A stretch of 64,000 bases of DNA from an uncultured Collinsella sp. (GCA_900541645.1 UQKQ01000001.1:1-64000), one strand, 5' to 3'; positions 42,828 to 49,864 are shown, counted from the stretch's first letter. A program made the numbers and translations. Notes: generated from the sequence alone by a model not told the origin.

Positions 42828-43044
42828 GTCTCGATCTATAACACGGGCGGGCTGAAAACCCTCCTTATAGTTACAGATCGAGACATTGCCAAGGGACGGC
42901 CGATAACATCTCGATCTGTAACACGAAGAAGCTGAAAACCTTTCTTACTGTTACAGAATGAGACGTAAGCGGAGGTCTCTGCGTAATATCTCGACCTGTA
43001 ACAGATAGGGGAGAAAATGTTCTCTATATGTTACAGATCGAGAC
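42828..43044. repeat. Array 1: three 57-bp palindromes at exact 80-bp period
   Basis: Copies lie at 42828-42884, 42908-42964 and 42988-43044. The outer arms are RTCTCGAYCTRTAAC and GTTACAGAWYGAGAC (15 bp each), and the 27-nt interior varies but can extend the stem around an A-rich loop (CTGAAAAC, CTGAAAAC, GAAAAT). The two spacers are both 23 bp and unrelated to each other. There is no open frame or cas gene. The same element recurs at 49539-49675. Confidence 0.95.
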
Positions 43045-43075
43045 AAAAGCCGTGTCGAGCTCGGCTGCCCCCCCT

Positions 43076-43220
43076 GAGCGTGGATTATCGGACGTACGAG
43101 CGTGGAAAATCTCCCGCTTAGTGAATGATCGTGGATAATCTGCCACTTTGGCCTTGGGGGCACGCCAATAGTGGGAGATTGTCCACGCTCGATTTCAAAC
43201 GGAAGAAAATCCACGCTCGA
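43076..43220. repeat. Composite CGTGGATAATCT palindrome cluster (second copy)
   Basis: Two direct half-arms (GAGCGTGGATTATC at 43076; GAGCGTGGAAAATCTCCCGC at 43098) precede a 58-bp palindrome (43130-43187, arms CGTGGATAATCTGCCAC and GTGGGAGATTGTCCACG). A reversed half-arm GAAAATCCACGCTCG follows at 43205-43219. Length and trailing half-arm match the copy at 28511-28601. From 43221 to 43433 I see no gene. Confidence 0.8.
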
Positions 43221-43433
43221 ATCTGCCGCGGAAGCCCGATCTCGACCTATATATAGGTGCAAATAGGCTGTTATCGAAGTTCGATCCTGAAGGTGTACTC
43301 CACTACACCAAAGTGTTACCTTGGGAAACGTCACCGCTGTATCCAAAACCACCGTCCTTCACATCCAAACTCAACAAAACCGCAGGTCACGGCTATATAG
43401 ATACGCCCGGAACCGTGTATCTAGAGGTTTTCG

Positions 43434-43463
43434 TTGACAGCCCCCAAGGTTGCATCGTATTAT
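43434..43463 (+). promoter_or_regulatory. Strong promoter of the tRNA-Tyr/Thr/Met-tuf region
   Basis: TTGACA, 18-bp spacer, TATTAT. The preceding bases AGAGGTTTTCG are nearly repeated before the rpmG promoter (CGAGGTTTTCA), suggesting a shared upstream element for translation genes. Confidence 0.8.
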
Positions 43464-43525
43464 CTTTTTCGTTCGCGGGGGCGACGGTCCAAAAGACCAA
43501 AGAACCTGCGGATACTTGAACGATT

Positions 43526-43607
43526 GGGAGTTTGCCCGAGTGGTTAATGGGGACGGGCTGTAAACCCGTTGGCTCTGCCTACATAGGTTCGAATCCTATA
43601 GCTCCCA
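43526..43607 (+). tRNA. tRNA-Tyr (anticodon GTA)
   Basis: A class II tRNA with long variable arm (GTTGGCTCTGCCTACA region). Acceptor GGGAGTT/AGCTCCC, anticodon GTA in GGGCTGTAAACCC, T-loop TTCGAAT, discriminator A. The 3' bases read CCC, so CCA is not encoded and must be added. Confidence 0.95.
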
Positions 43608-43617
43608 CCCGTCAAGT

Positions 43618-43693
43618 GCCTGTATAGCTCAGTCGGTAGAGCACTTCGTTGGTAACGAAGAGGTCACCAGTTCAAGTCTGGTTGCAGGCTCCA
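43618..43693 (+). tRNA. tRNA-Thr (anticodon GGT)
   Basis: Acceptor GCCTGTA/TGCAGGC, anticodon loop TTGGTAA, T-loop TTCAAGT, discriminator T and encoded CCA. It lies 10 nt after tRNA-Tyr. Confidence 0.96.
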
Positions 43694-43696
43694 TCC

Positions 43697-43773
43697 GGCG
43701 GTGTAGCTCAGTTGGTTAGAGCACACGGTTCATACCCGTGGCGTCACTGGTTCGAATCCAGTCACCGCTACCA
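43697..43773 (+). tRNA. tRNA-Met (anticodon CAT), elongator type
   Basis: D-arm GCTCAGTTGGTTAGAGC, anticodon stem CACGG/CCGTG with loop TTCATAC, T-loop TTCGAAT, encoded CCA. It lacks the three G-C pairs of initiator tRNA. The acceptor GGCGGTG/CACCGCT leaves G1 opposite T72, an unusual wobble end pair. A tRNA-Ile with modified CAT cannot be excluded by sequence alone. Confidence 0.88.
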
Positions 43774-43784
43774 TAGGTAACACG

Positions 43785-43815
43785 GTGGCTTCTCAATAGT
43801 ATGTTGAGAGGCCAC
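43785..43815 (+). other. Hairpin between tRNA-Met and tuf
   Basis: GTGGC-TTCTCAA pairs with TTGAGAG-GCCAC over TAGTATG. There is no T-run, so RNA processing between the tRNAs and tuf is more likely than termination. Confidence 0.5.
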
Positions 43816-43869
43816 TATGGTATAAAGGCAAAGTCCCGTCCGGGGACGACCTGTTTAGAGGAGGGCTTT

Positions 43870-45060
43870 ATGGCCAAAGAGAAGTTTGAGCGCACTAAGC
43901 CGCATGTTAACATCGGCACCATTGGTCACGTCGACCACGGCAAGACCACGCTGACCGCTGCCATCACCAAGGTTCTCTCCGAGACCGAGGGCTGCAAGGC
44001 TGACTTCACTGCGTTCGAGAACATCGACAAGGCTCCCGAGGAGCGCGAGCGCGGCATTACGATCTCCGTCTCCCACGTCGAGTACGAGACTGCTGCCCGT
44101 CACTACGCTCACGTTGACTGCCCGGGCCACGCTGACTACGTCAAGAACATGATCTCCGGCGCTGCTCAGATGGACGGCGCTATCCTGGTCATCGCCGCTA
44201 CCGACGGCCCCATGGCTCAGACCCGCGAGCACATCCTGCTCGCCCGTCAGGTTGGCGTTCCCTACATCGTCGTCTTCCTGAACAAGTGCGACATGGTTGA
44301 CGATGACGAGCTCATCGACCTCGTCGAGATGGAGACCCGTGAGCTCCTCTCCGAGTACGATTTCCCCGGCGACGACATCCCCGTCATCCGTGGTTCCGCT
44401 CTGGGCGCTCTCGAGGGCGACGCCAAGTGGATGGACGCTATCCGCGAGCTCATGAACGCCGTCGACGAGTACATCCCGACGCCTGCTCGTAACAACGACC
44501 TCCCGTTCCTGATGGCCGTTGAGGACGTTATGACCATCTCCGGCCGTGGTACCGTTGCTACCGGTCGTGTCGAGCGCGGTGAGCTCAAGCTCAACGAGCC
44601 CGTCGAGATCGTCGGCATCAAGGATACCCAGAACACCGTCGTTACCGGTATCGAGATGTTCCGTAAGTCCATGGACTTCTGCGAGGCTGGCGACAACGTC
44701 GGTCTGCTGCTCCGCGGCATCAAGCGCGAGGACATCGAGCGCGGCCAGGTTCTCTGCAAGCCCGGTTCGGTTACCCCGCACACCAAGTTCACCGGTGAGA
44801 TCTACGTTCTGACCAAGGAGGAGGGCGGCCGTCACACCCCGTTCTTCGATGGTTATCGTCCTCAGTTCTACTTCCGTACCACCGACGTTACCGGTACGGT
44901 CAAGCTCCCCGAGGGCACCGAGATGGCTATGCCTGGTGACCACATCACCATCGAGGGCGATCTCATCCACCCGATCGCCATGGAGGAGGGCCTGCGCTTC
45001 GCTATCCGCGAGGGTGGCCACACCGTCGGTTCGGGCATCGTCTCCACGATCATTGAGTAA
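43870..45060 (+). CDS. tuf: Elongation factor Tu
   Basis: GTPase that delivers aminoacyl-tRNA to the ribosome, 396 aa. G1 is GHVDHGKT (about 18-25), G3 DCPGHADY, G4 NKCD. Domains 2 and 3 are complete and end VGSGIVSTIIE. ATG 43870 follows AGAGGAGGG; longer in-frame starts lie in the leader. The codons are the most biased in the window, as expected for a very highly expressed gene. tRNA-Tyr, tRNA-Thr and tuf lie next to secE-nusG-rplKA, as in the E. coli tufB region. Confidence 0.98.
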   Translation: MAKEKFERTKPHVNIGTIGHVDHGKTTLTAAITKVLSETEGCKADFTAFENIDKAPEERERGITISVSHVEYETAARHYAHVDCPGHADYVKNMISGAAQMDGAILVIAATDGPMAQTREHILLARQVGVPYIVVFLNKCDMVDDDELIDLVEMETRELLSEYDFPGDDIPVIRGSALGALEGDAKWMDAIRELMNAVDEYIPTPARNNDLPFLMAVEDVMTISGRGTVATGRVERGELKLNEPVEIVGIKDTQNTVVTGIEMFRKSMDFCEAGDNVGLLLRGIKREDIERGQVLCKPGSVTPHTKFTGEIYVLTKEEGGRHTPFFDGYRPQFYFRTTDVTGTVKLPEGTEMAMPGDHITIEGDLIHPIAMEEGLRFAIREGGHTVGSGIVSTIIE

Positions 45061-45086
45061 ATTAGCTCTTTGATATAGCTGACTTA

Positions 45087-45122
45087 GAGAACCCGGCACT
45101 TATATGGGTGCCGGGTTCTTTT
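45087..45122 (+). terminator. Intrinsic terminator after tuf
   Basis: AGAACCCGGCAC pairs with GTGCCGGGTTCT, followed by TTTTC. Confidence 0.93.
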
Positions 45123-45264
45123 CTGCAATGGATGTTGAGCCGTTGCTGGTGTCGAGAGGATCGATAATGGTCCTGGATGCACCGTCGATTAGATCTCGAT
45201 GGCTTCATTGATGTGTTCCAAATATGAATGGATCCACCGAGAACCAATTGACTCGAGGTTTTCA

Positions 45265-45294
45265 TTGACAGCACTTACGTGGAGCTGATAAAGT
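45265..45294 (+). promoter_or_regulatory. Promoter of rpmG
   Basis: TTGACA, 18-bp spacer, TAAAGT with an upstream TG (extended -10). It shares the GAGGTTTTC(A/G)TTGACAGC context with the tRNA-tuf promoter. Confidence 0.75.
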
Positions 45295-45339
45295 AACAAC
45301 TCGTGCCCGTACGGGGCGGAAATGAAAGGTTCAGGATAC

Positions 45340-45489
45340 ATGCGTACTCTAGTTACTCTTGCGTGCACTGAGTGCAAGCGCCGCAACTATACGACCACCA
45401 AGAACAAGTCGACCATGCCTGATCGTATGGAGATCAAGAAGTATTGCCCCTGGTGCCGTCACCACACGCTGCACAAAGAGACTCGCTAG
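45340..45489 (+). CDS. rpmG: 50S ribosomal protein L33
   Basis: A 49-aa basic ribosomal protein. It starts MRTLVTLACTECKRRNY and contains two CXXC-type pairs (CTEC and CPWC), so it is the zinc-binding form. The start is ATG 45340 after TCAGGA. It lies between tuf and tRNA-Trp, upstream of secE, an order widespread in Gram-positive bacteria. Confidence 0.95.
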   Translation: MRTLVTLACTECKRRNYTTTKNKSTMPDRMEIKKYCPWCRHHTLHKETR

Positions 45490-45502
45490 TCTCTAGTCAT
45501 AT

Positions 45503-45578
45503 ACGCCAGTAGTTCAATTGGTAGAGCATCGGTCTCCAAAACCGAGTGTTGAGGGTTCGAGTCCTTCCTGGCGTGCCA
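45503..45578 (+). tRNA. tRNA-Trp (anticodon CCA)
   Basis: Acceptor ACGCCAG/CTGGCGT, anticodon loop CTCCAAA, T-loop TTCGAGT, discriminator G and encoded CCA. It lies 13 nt after rpmG and is probably cut from the rpmG-secE transcript. Confidence 0.96.
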
Positions 45579-45654
45579 GTCATTATTCCGTAAGCTCCCA
45601 CTTGGGGGCTTACGGTTTACTCATGTATAAGCGCATTGCGCGGAGGTAACCCAA

Positions 45655-45993
45655 ATGGCCAACAAGAAGAACAAGAAGAAGGCACAGCAGCCGGCACCTG
45701 CCAACAACGCTGCCGCCAACTCCAAGGTTGAGGCCAAGAAGGCCGTTGCCAAGAAGAGCGAGAAGGCTGCGAAGTCTAAGAAGAACGAGAAGCCTGGTTT
45801 CTTCGCCCGCACCAAGAAGTATTTCGCTTCGGTGAAGTCCGAGATGAAGCGTGTCACGTGGCCCGATAAGAAGGAGCTCGTGAACTACTCGGTCGTCGTT
45901 TGCGCTTCTCTGATCGTCGTCGGCGTCGTCATCGCTCTGCTCGATGCTGGCTTTGGCGAGGCTCTTGCTCTGTTCTCTGGATTGAGGGGCTAA
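45655..45993 (+). CDS. secE: Preprotein translocase subunit SecE
   Basis: Essential component of the SecYEG channel. The 112-aa form has an extended Lys/Ala-rich cytosolic N-terminus (about 1-50), then the conserved amphipathic stretch SVKSEMKRVTWPDKKEL and one membrane helix (about 78-100). The long charged tail is common in actinobacteria. GGAGGT precedes ATG. nusG starts 3 nt later. Confidence 0.95.
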   Translation: MANKKNKKKAQQPAPANNAAANSKVEAKKAVAKKSEKAAKSKKNEKPGFFARTKKYFASVKSEMKRVTWPDKKELVNYSVVVCASLIVVGVVIALLDAGFGEALALFSGLRG

Positions 45994-45996
45994 ACC

Positions 45997-46533
45997 ATGT
46001 CTAAGCGTTGGTACGTCGTTCACACTTACTCTGGATACGAGAACCGCGTTAAGTCCGATCTCGAGCATCGCATCGAGACTATGGGCATGCAGGACCGTAT
46101 CTTTGATATCGAGATTCCTATGGAGCGCGTCACCGAGATTAAAGAGGGTGGCAAGCGTGAGACCAAGGATTCTAAGATCTTCCCGGGTTATGTCCTGGTT
46201 CGCATGGAAATGGATGACGACGCTTGGACGTGCGTTCGTAACACGCCTGGCGTCACCGGTTTCCTGGGCGGCAACGGCAAGCCCGCTCCGCTTTCCCGTG
46301 ATGAGTACAATAAGATGACTCGTCGTCCCGGTAAGGGCGATTCGCCCAAGCGCACCTCGGTTGATATTCAGGTCGGCACGTCCGTCCGCGTCACCGATGG
46401 CCCGCTTACTGACTTTGATGGCAAGGTCTCCGAGGTTAACACCGAGGCTGGCAAGCTCAAGGTCACGCTGATGATCTTTGGCCGCGAGACGCCGGTCGAG
46501 CTCGACTTTAACCAGGTCGCTGTCATCGCTTAA
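45997..46533 (+). CDS. nusG: Transcription termination/antitermination factor NusG
   Basis: A 178-aa factor linking RNA polymerase with Rho or ribosomes. The N-terminal NGN domain has KRWYVVHTYSGYENRVK and the FPGYVLVRM core; the C-terminal KOW domain has VRVTDGPLTDFDGKVSEV. No large insert is present, unlike some actinobacterial NusG. Co-directional with secE and followed by rplK. Confidence 0.96.
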   Translation: MSKRWYVVHTYSGYENRVKSDLEHRIETMGMQDRIFDIEIPMERVTEIKEGGKRETKDSKIFPGYVLVRMEMDDDAWTCVRNTPGVTGFLGGNGKPAPLSRDEYNKMTRRPGKGDSPKRTSVDIQVGTSVRVTDGPLTDFDGKVSEVNTEAGKLKVTLMIFGRETPVELDFNQVAVIA

Positions 46534-46653
46534 GTTTTTGTCCGTTCGCGCGAGCGTGCTTCTTCTGTGACTGCTCATCTCAGGAGTGCTTCTAACACGT
46601 GCGTGCTTACGATATAGCAAGTACTTCACACTCGTGATTCGAAAGGAATGACC

Positions 46654-47082
46654 ATGGCTGAGAAGAAGGTTGCCAACGTCATTAAGCTCCAGATTCCTGC
46701 TGGTGCAGCTAACCCCGCTCCTCCCGTCGGCCCCGCCCTGGGCGCCGCTGGCGTGAACATCATGCAGTTCTGCCAGGCCTTTAACGCCGAGACGCAGGAC
46801 AAGAAGGGTGACATCATCCCCGTTGAGATCTCTGTCTACGAGGACAAGTCCTTCTCCTTCATCACCAAGACCCCGCCGGCGGCTCACCTCATCAAGAAGG
46901 AGCTGAACCTCAAGTCTGGTTCCGCTAAGCCCCAGGCCGACAAGGTTGGTCAGCTCTCCCAGGAGCAGCTCACCAAGATCGCCGAGATCAAGATGCCGGA
47001 CCTCAATGCCAACGACATTGACGCCGCCAAGAAGATCATCGCCGGTACCGCCCGCTCCATGGGCGTCACCATCGCTGAGTAG
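46654..47082 (+). CDS. rplK: 50S ribosomal protein L11
   Basis: A 142-aa protein forming the GTPase-associated stalk base with 23S rRNA. It has the PAGAANPAPPVGPALGAAGVN loop and the C-terminal RNA-binding domain ending GTARSMGVTI. ATG 46654 is 7 nt after AAAGGA; ATG 46648 would overlap that site. A hairpin at 47101-47126 separates it from rplA. Confidence 0.97.
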   Translation: MAEKKVANVIKLQIPAGAANPAPPVGPALGAAGVNIMQFCQAFNAETQDKKGDIIPVEISVYEDKSFSFITKTPPAAHLIKKELNLKSGSAKPQADKVGQLSQEQLTKIAEIKMPDLNANDIDAAKKIIAGTARSMGVTIAE

Positions 47083-47100
47083 CGATTTCTTTAGGTAATG

Positions 47101-47126
47101 ACGGGTGCTCCGACCGGGGCGCCCGT
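47101..47126 (+). other. Hairpin between rplK and rplA
   Basis: ACGGGTGCTCC pairs with GGGGCGCCCGT over GACC; the tail TATATG is weak. It could modulate relative L11 and L1 expression, or be the region where L1 autoregulates; I cannot tell which. Confidence 0.4.
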
Positions 47127-47199
47127 TATATGTGTGCAATAGGGCACACGATGCGATGTGGGAGGGCTCACGCCCGTTTAACCACAGGAGGTAATGCAC

Positions 47200-47907
47200 A
47201 TGGCTAAGCATGGTAAGAGCTATAACGCCGCTGCCGAGAAGATCGACCGCGCCACGCTCTACACCCCCCTTCAGGCTGCCAAGCTCATCAAGGAGCTCGA
47301 CACCGCCAAGTTCGACGAGACCGTCGAGGCCCACTTCCGTCTGGGCATCGATACTCGTAAGGCTGACCAGAACATCCGTGGTTCCATCTCCCTGCCCCAC
47401 GGCACCGGCAAGACCGTTCGTGTTGCCGTCTTCGCCGAGGGCGAGAAGGCCCGCGAGGCTGAGGCTGCCGGCGCCGACATCATCGGTTCCGACGAGCTTG
47501 TCGCCCAGATTCAGAAGGGCGAGATCAACTTCGACGCCGCTATCGCTACGCCGAACATGATGGCCAAGGTTGGCCGCATCGGTAAGATCCTTGGTCCCCG
47601 TGGCCTCATGCCGAACCCCAAGCTCGGCACCGTGACCATGGACGTCGCCAAGATGGTCTCCGAGCTCAAGGCTGGCCGCGTTGAGTACCGCGCCGACCGC
47701 TACGGCATCTGCCACGTGCCCCTGGGCAAGAAGTCCTTCTCTGAGCAGCAGCTCGTCGAGAACTACGCTGCCCTGTACACCGAGATCCTGCGCGTCAAGC
47801 CCTCTTCTGCTAAGGGCAAGTACGTCAAGTCCATCTCCGTGTCTTCCACCATGGGCCCTGGCGTCAAGGTCGATCCCGCTATCCAGCGCGACTTCCTGGC
47901 TGAGTAA
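47200..47907 (+). CDS. rplA: 50S ribosomal protein L1
   Basis: A 235-aa protein of the L1 stalk involved in E-site tRNA release, and a translational repressor of its own operon in other bacteria. It shows VEAHFRLGIDTRKADQ, the GKILGPRGLMPNPKLGTVT signature and a typical C-terminus. ATG 47200 follows AGGAGG with correct spacing. It is last in the rplKA unit, with a strong terminator downstream. Confidence 0.97.
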   Translation: MAKHGKSYNAAAEKIDRATLYTPLQAAKLIKELDTAKFDETVEAHFRLGIDTRKADQNIRGSISLPHGTGKTVRVAVFAEGEKAREAEAAGADIIGSDELVAQIQKGEINFDAAIATPNMMAKVGRIGKILGPRGLMPNPKLGTVTMDVAKMVSELKAGRVEYRADRYGICHVPLGKKSFSEQQLVENYAALYTEILRVKPSSAKGKYVKSISVSSTMGPGVKVDPAIQRDFLAE

Positions 47908-47944
47908 CTAACAGTTACTGCCTGAGCAAAGCAAGCATTGCTAA

Positions 47945-47988
47945 AGAGACCCGGTTCTGCCTCGTGCAGGACCGGGTCTCTTGCTTTT
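47945..47988 (+). terminator. Intrinsic terminator after rplA
   Basis: AGAGACCCGGTTCTGC pairs with GCAGGACCGGGTCTCT, then TGCTTTT. Confidence 0.93.
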
Positions 47989-47997
47989 GAGTCAACG

Positions 47998-48037
47998 AAA
48001 CCACCACGAAGGGGACAGGCACCCTTGTGGTGGTTTT
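47998..48037 (+). repeat. GGGACAG hairpin element C1
   Basis: AAACCACCAC pairs with GTGGTGGTTT around GAAGGGGACAGGCACCCTT. It lies 90 bp after rplA with the core on the same strand as rplA. Confidence 0.85.
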
Positions 48038-48093
48038 ACTTGTGTTGTACTTTAGCGCGATGTAGTACTACCCGAGGCCGAAGGGAGCCCAAC

Positions 48094-48153
48094 ATGTTTA
48101 AGAACACGCAACAGCTCCTAGGCCTAGCGCTACTAGATTGGATAGCGCGCTAG
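48094..48153 (+). CDS. leuL: leu operon leader peptide (relict)
   Basis: A 19-codon frame, MFKNTQQLLGLALLDWIAR, behind AAGGGAG. Five of its residues are leucine, clustered in LLGLALL, and four of these use CTA, a codon almost absent from nearby genes. That pattern is the hallmark of a leucine attenuator peptide, where scarce charged tRNA-Leu stalls the ribosome. A terminator-like hairpin follows and a decayed leuA comes next. The reading as leuL is inference from codon content, position and neighbours. Confidence 0.75.
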   Translation: MFKNTQQLLGLALLDWIAR

Positions 48154-48240
48154 GGTTGTAATCTCGCTATAACGATTTGTTGTACCCGGGTGCGCTATCG
48201 TCTGCCGCTTTCAGGCGTGATGAGCGACACGGGTATTTTT
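48153..48240 (+). promoter_or_regulatory. Transcription attenuator of the decayed leu operon
   Basis: A long stem from ACCCG (48184) through GCGCTATCG to GCC pairs with GGC-AGCG-ACGGGT (48213-48234), then ATTTTTCT. GGGT at 48153-48156, next to the leuL stop, could pair with ACCC (48184-48187) and disrupt this terminator when a ribosome stalls on the Leu codons. GATAGCGC (48141) can also pair with GCGCTATC (48192). The pairing scheme is a proposal. Confidence 0.55.
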
Positions 48241-48306
48241 CTATCTCTAGGCCTTCTCTCTCTCCTGAAAGCCATCTGTCATAAAACGGTCAATCAGGAG
48301 GAACAT

Positions 48307-48886
48307 ATAAGCCGCAAAATCACAATCTTTGACGCCACCCTGTGCGACGGTGAGCAGTCGCCGGGCGCCAGCATGAATACCGAGGAAAAGCTCTTCATCG
48401 CCCGCCAGCTGGTGCGCATGAACGTGGACGTTATCGAGGCGGGCTTTCCCATCTCGAGTCCTGGTGACTTTCGCTCCGTATAGGAGATTGGCAAGATTGC
48501 GGGCGACCGATGCACGGTATGCGGCCTGACGCGCGCTGTCGACAGGGATATCGAAGTGGCTGCAGAGGCGCTCAAAACGGCCCAGAGGCCCCGTATCCAT
48601 ACAGGGCTGGGTGTGAGCACCAGTCACCTGCGCGACAAGCTCCATATGACTGAGGAAAGGGCAATTGAGTGAGCGATCCATGCCGTCAAACATGCTCGCA
48701 AGTTCGTTGACGATGTTGAGTTTTATGCCGAGGATGCCGGCCGCTCCGATCAGGAGTTTCTGGTGCGCATTATCGAGGCGGCCGTAAAGGCCGGTGCCAC
48801 GGTCGTGAACATCCCCGATACGATGGGCTACAACATGCCGTGGGACTTTGGCGCCCGCATCCGTGACCTGCGCGGGCGCTGCGGGT
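48307..48886 (+). pseudogene. leuA: 2-isopropylmalate synthase fragment (leuA)
   Basis: The first 190 or so codons of LeuA, first enzyme of leucine synthesis: FDATLCDGEQSPGASM, DVIEAGFPISSPGDF, and VVNIPDTMGYNMP are clear. The expected start codon is ATA (48307) 6 nt after AGGAGG. TAG at 48481 replaces a likely Gln and TGA at 48670 a likely Trp. The frame then stops matching near 48880, where sequence jumps to leuB. With no start, two stops and no regulatory or C-terminal half it cannot work. Confidence 0.92.
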
Positions 48887-49513
48887 GCGGCCGGTCAGCG
48901 TGCGGTCGACGTGATGGAGTATCGCGAGTACGAGATTGAGCGCATTGCGCGCCAGGCATTTGAGGCGGCGCGCAAACGTCGCGGCAAGGTGACGAGCGTT
49001 GATAAGCGCAACGTGCTGGAGACGAGCCGCATGTGGCGCGAGATCGTGCATCGCGTGCAAGACGAGGAGTACTCCGACGTGGAGCTTGAGGACCTGCTCG
49101 TCGACAACGCCGCCATGCAGCTCATCAGTCGACCGGCAGACTTTGACGTCGTGGTGACGGAGAACATGTTCGGCGACATCCTGTCCGATGAGGCGGCTCA
49201 GATTACCGGATCGCTCGGTATGCTTGCCTCTGCCTCGCTGGATGATGGCGTATCGCTGTTTGGGCTGAGCGCTGGCAGCGCTCCTGACATCGCGGGGCTC
49301 GGCGTGGCCAATCCGCTGGCTCAAATCTTGTCGGTGGCGATGCTGCTGACCTACGCGCTCGACATGGGCGAGCAAGCCGCGTGGATCGAGAGCGCCGTGG
49401 CGCGCGTGCTCGACGAGGGCTGGCGCACCCGTGACATCGCCGATGTCAACACCCCGGCAGATAAGATCCTCGGCACCACGACGATGGGCGACAAGGTCGT
49501 CGCCGCGCTGTAG
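48887..49513 (+). pseudogene. leuB: 3-isopropylmalate dehydrogenase C-terminal fragment (leuB)
   Basis: About 205 codons from the C-terminal part of LeuB, in a different frame from leuA. Visible motifs: KVTSVDKRNVLETSRMWRE, the metal-binding region NMFGDILSDEAAQITGSLG, and SAPDIAGLGVANPLAQI. The N-terminal 130-150 residues, and the leuC and leuD genes expected between leuA and leuB, are absent. One deletion joining the middle of leuA to the middle of leuB explains this. The remaining frame is still open to a normal stop, so the deletion may be fairly recent. Confidence 0.9.
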
Positions 49514-49538
49514 GCGATGCCGATTCAAGCTGTCAAAT

Positions 49539-49675
49539 ATCTCAATCTGTAACATCTAAGGGGCAAAATCGTTCCTACCTGTTACAGATTGAGATTTTCG
49601 GCTGAGCATCCGTGGTCTGTCTCGATCTGTAACAGCTAACCGATTATTTGGGCCCTACCTGTTACAGATTGAGAC
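49539..49675. repeat. Array 2: two 57-bp palindromes at exact 80-bp period
   Basis: Copies at 49539-49595 and 49619-49675 with arms RTCTCRATCTGTAAC/GTTACAGATTGAGAY and a 23-bp spacer. The element, period and spacer length are identical in form to array 1, 6.6 kb upstream, but interiors and spacer differ in sequence. Confidence 0.95.
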
Positions 49676-49684
49676 AAACCGTTG

Positions 49685-49747
49685 GGACAGGTCGGACGAG
49701 TCAGCAAAACCACCACAAAGGTGCCGGTCCCCTTCGTGGTGGTTTTT
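49685..49747 (-). repeat. GGGACAG-type hairpin element C2 with 5' extension
   Basis: AAAACCACCAC pairs with GTGGTGGTTTT; the minus strand reads GGGGACCGGCACC. The 21 bp to its left, GGACAGGTCGGACGAGTCAGC, are repeated exactly before element C3 at 51701. It lies downstream of the minus-strand DUF4179 gene. From 49748 to 49864 I see no gene. Confidence 0.8.
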
Positions 49748-49864
49748 AGCGCAACGAGGTGTTCCCAGCCGACCATACGGGCGGCCTTGCGCTCACGCTG
49801 CTCGATGACAGCGCATCTTTAGACGCGAAGTGCGGAACCGGGTGCATATACGAGCCGCGTAGCG

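Noticed and set aside
42828..43044. CRISPR array
   Set aside because: Units are full palindromes of 57 bp with variable interiors, spacers are only 23 bp, there are three units, and no cas gene is present.
42951..43352. 133-codon minus-strand frame
   Set aside because: It translates the palindrome repeats and has no ribosome-binding site.
43855..45099. 414-codon minus-strand frame opposite tuf
   Set aside because: Antisense shadow of tuf with Asp/Leu/Val-rich, domain-free translation.
45610..47715. 701-codon minus-strand open frame opposite secE-nusG-rplK-rplA
   Set aside because: It is antisense to four highly conserved genes and results from GC-rich codon bias.
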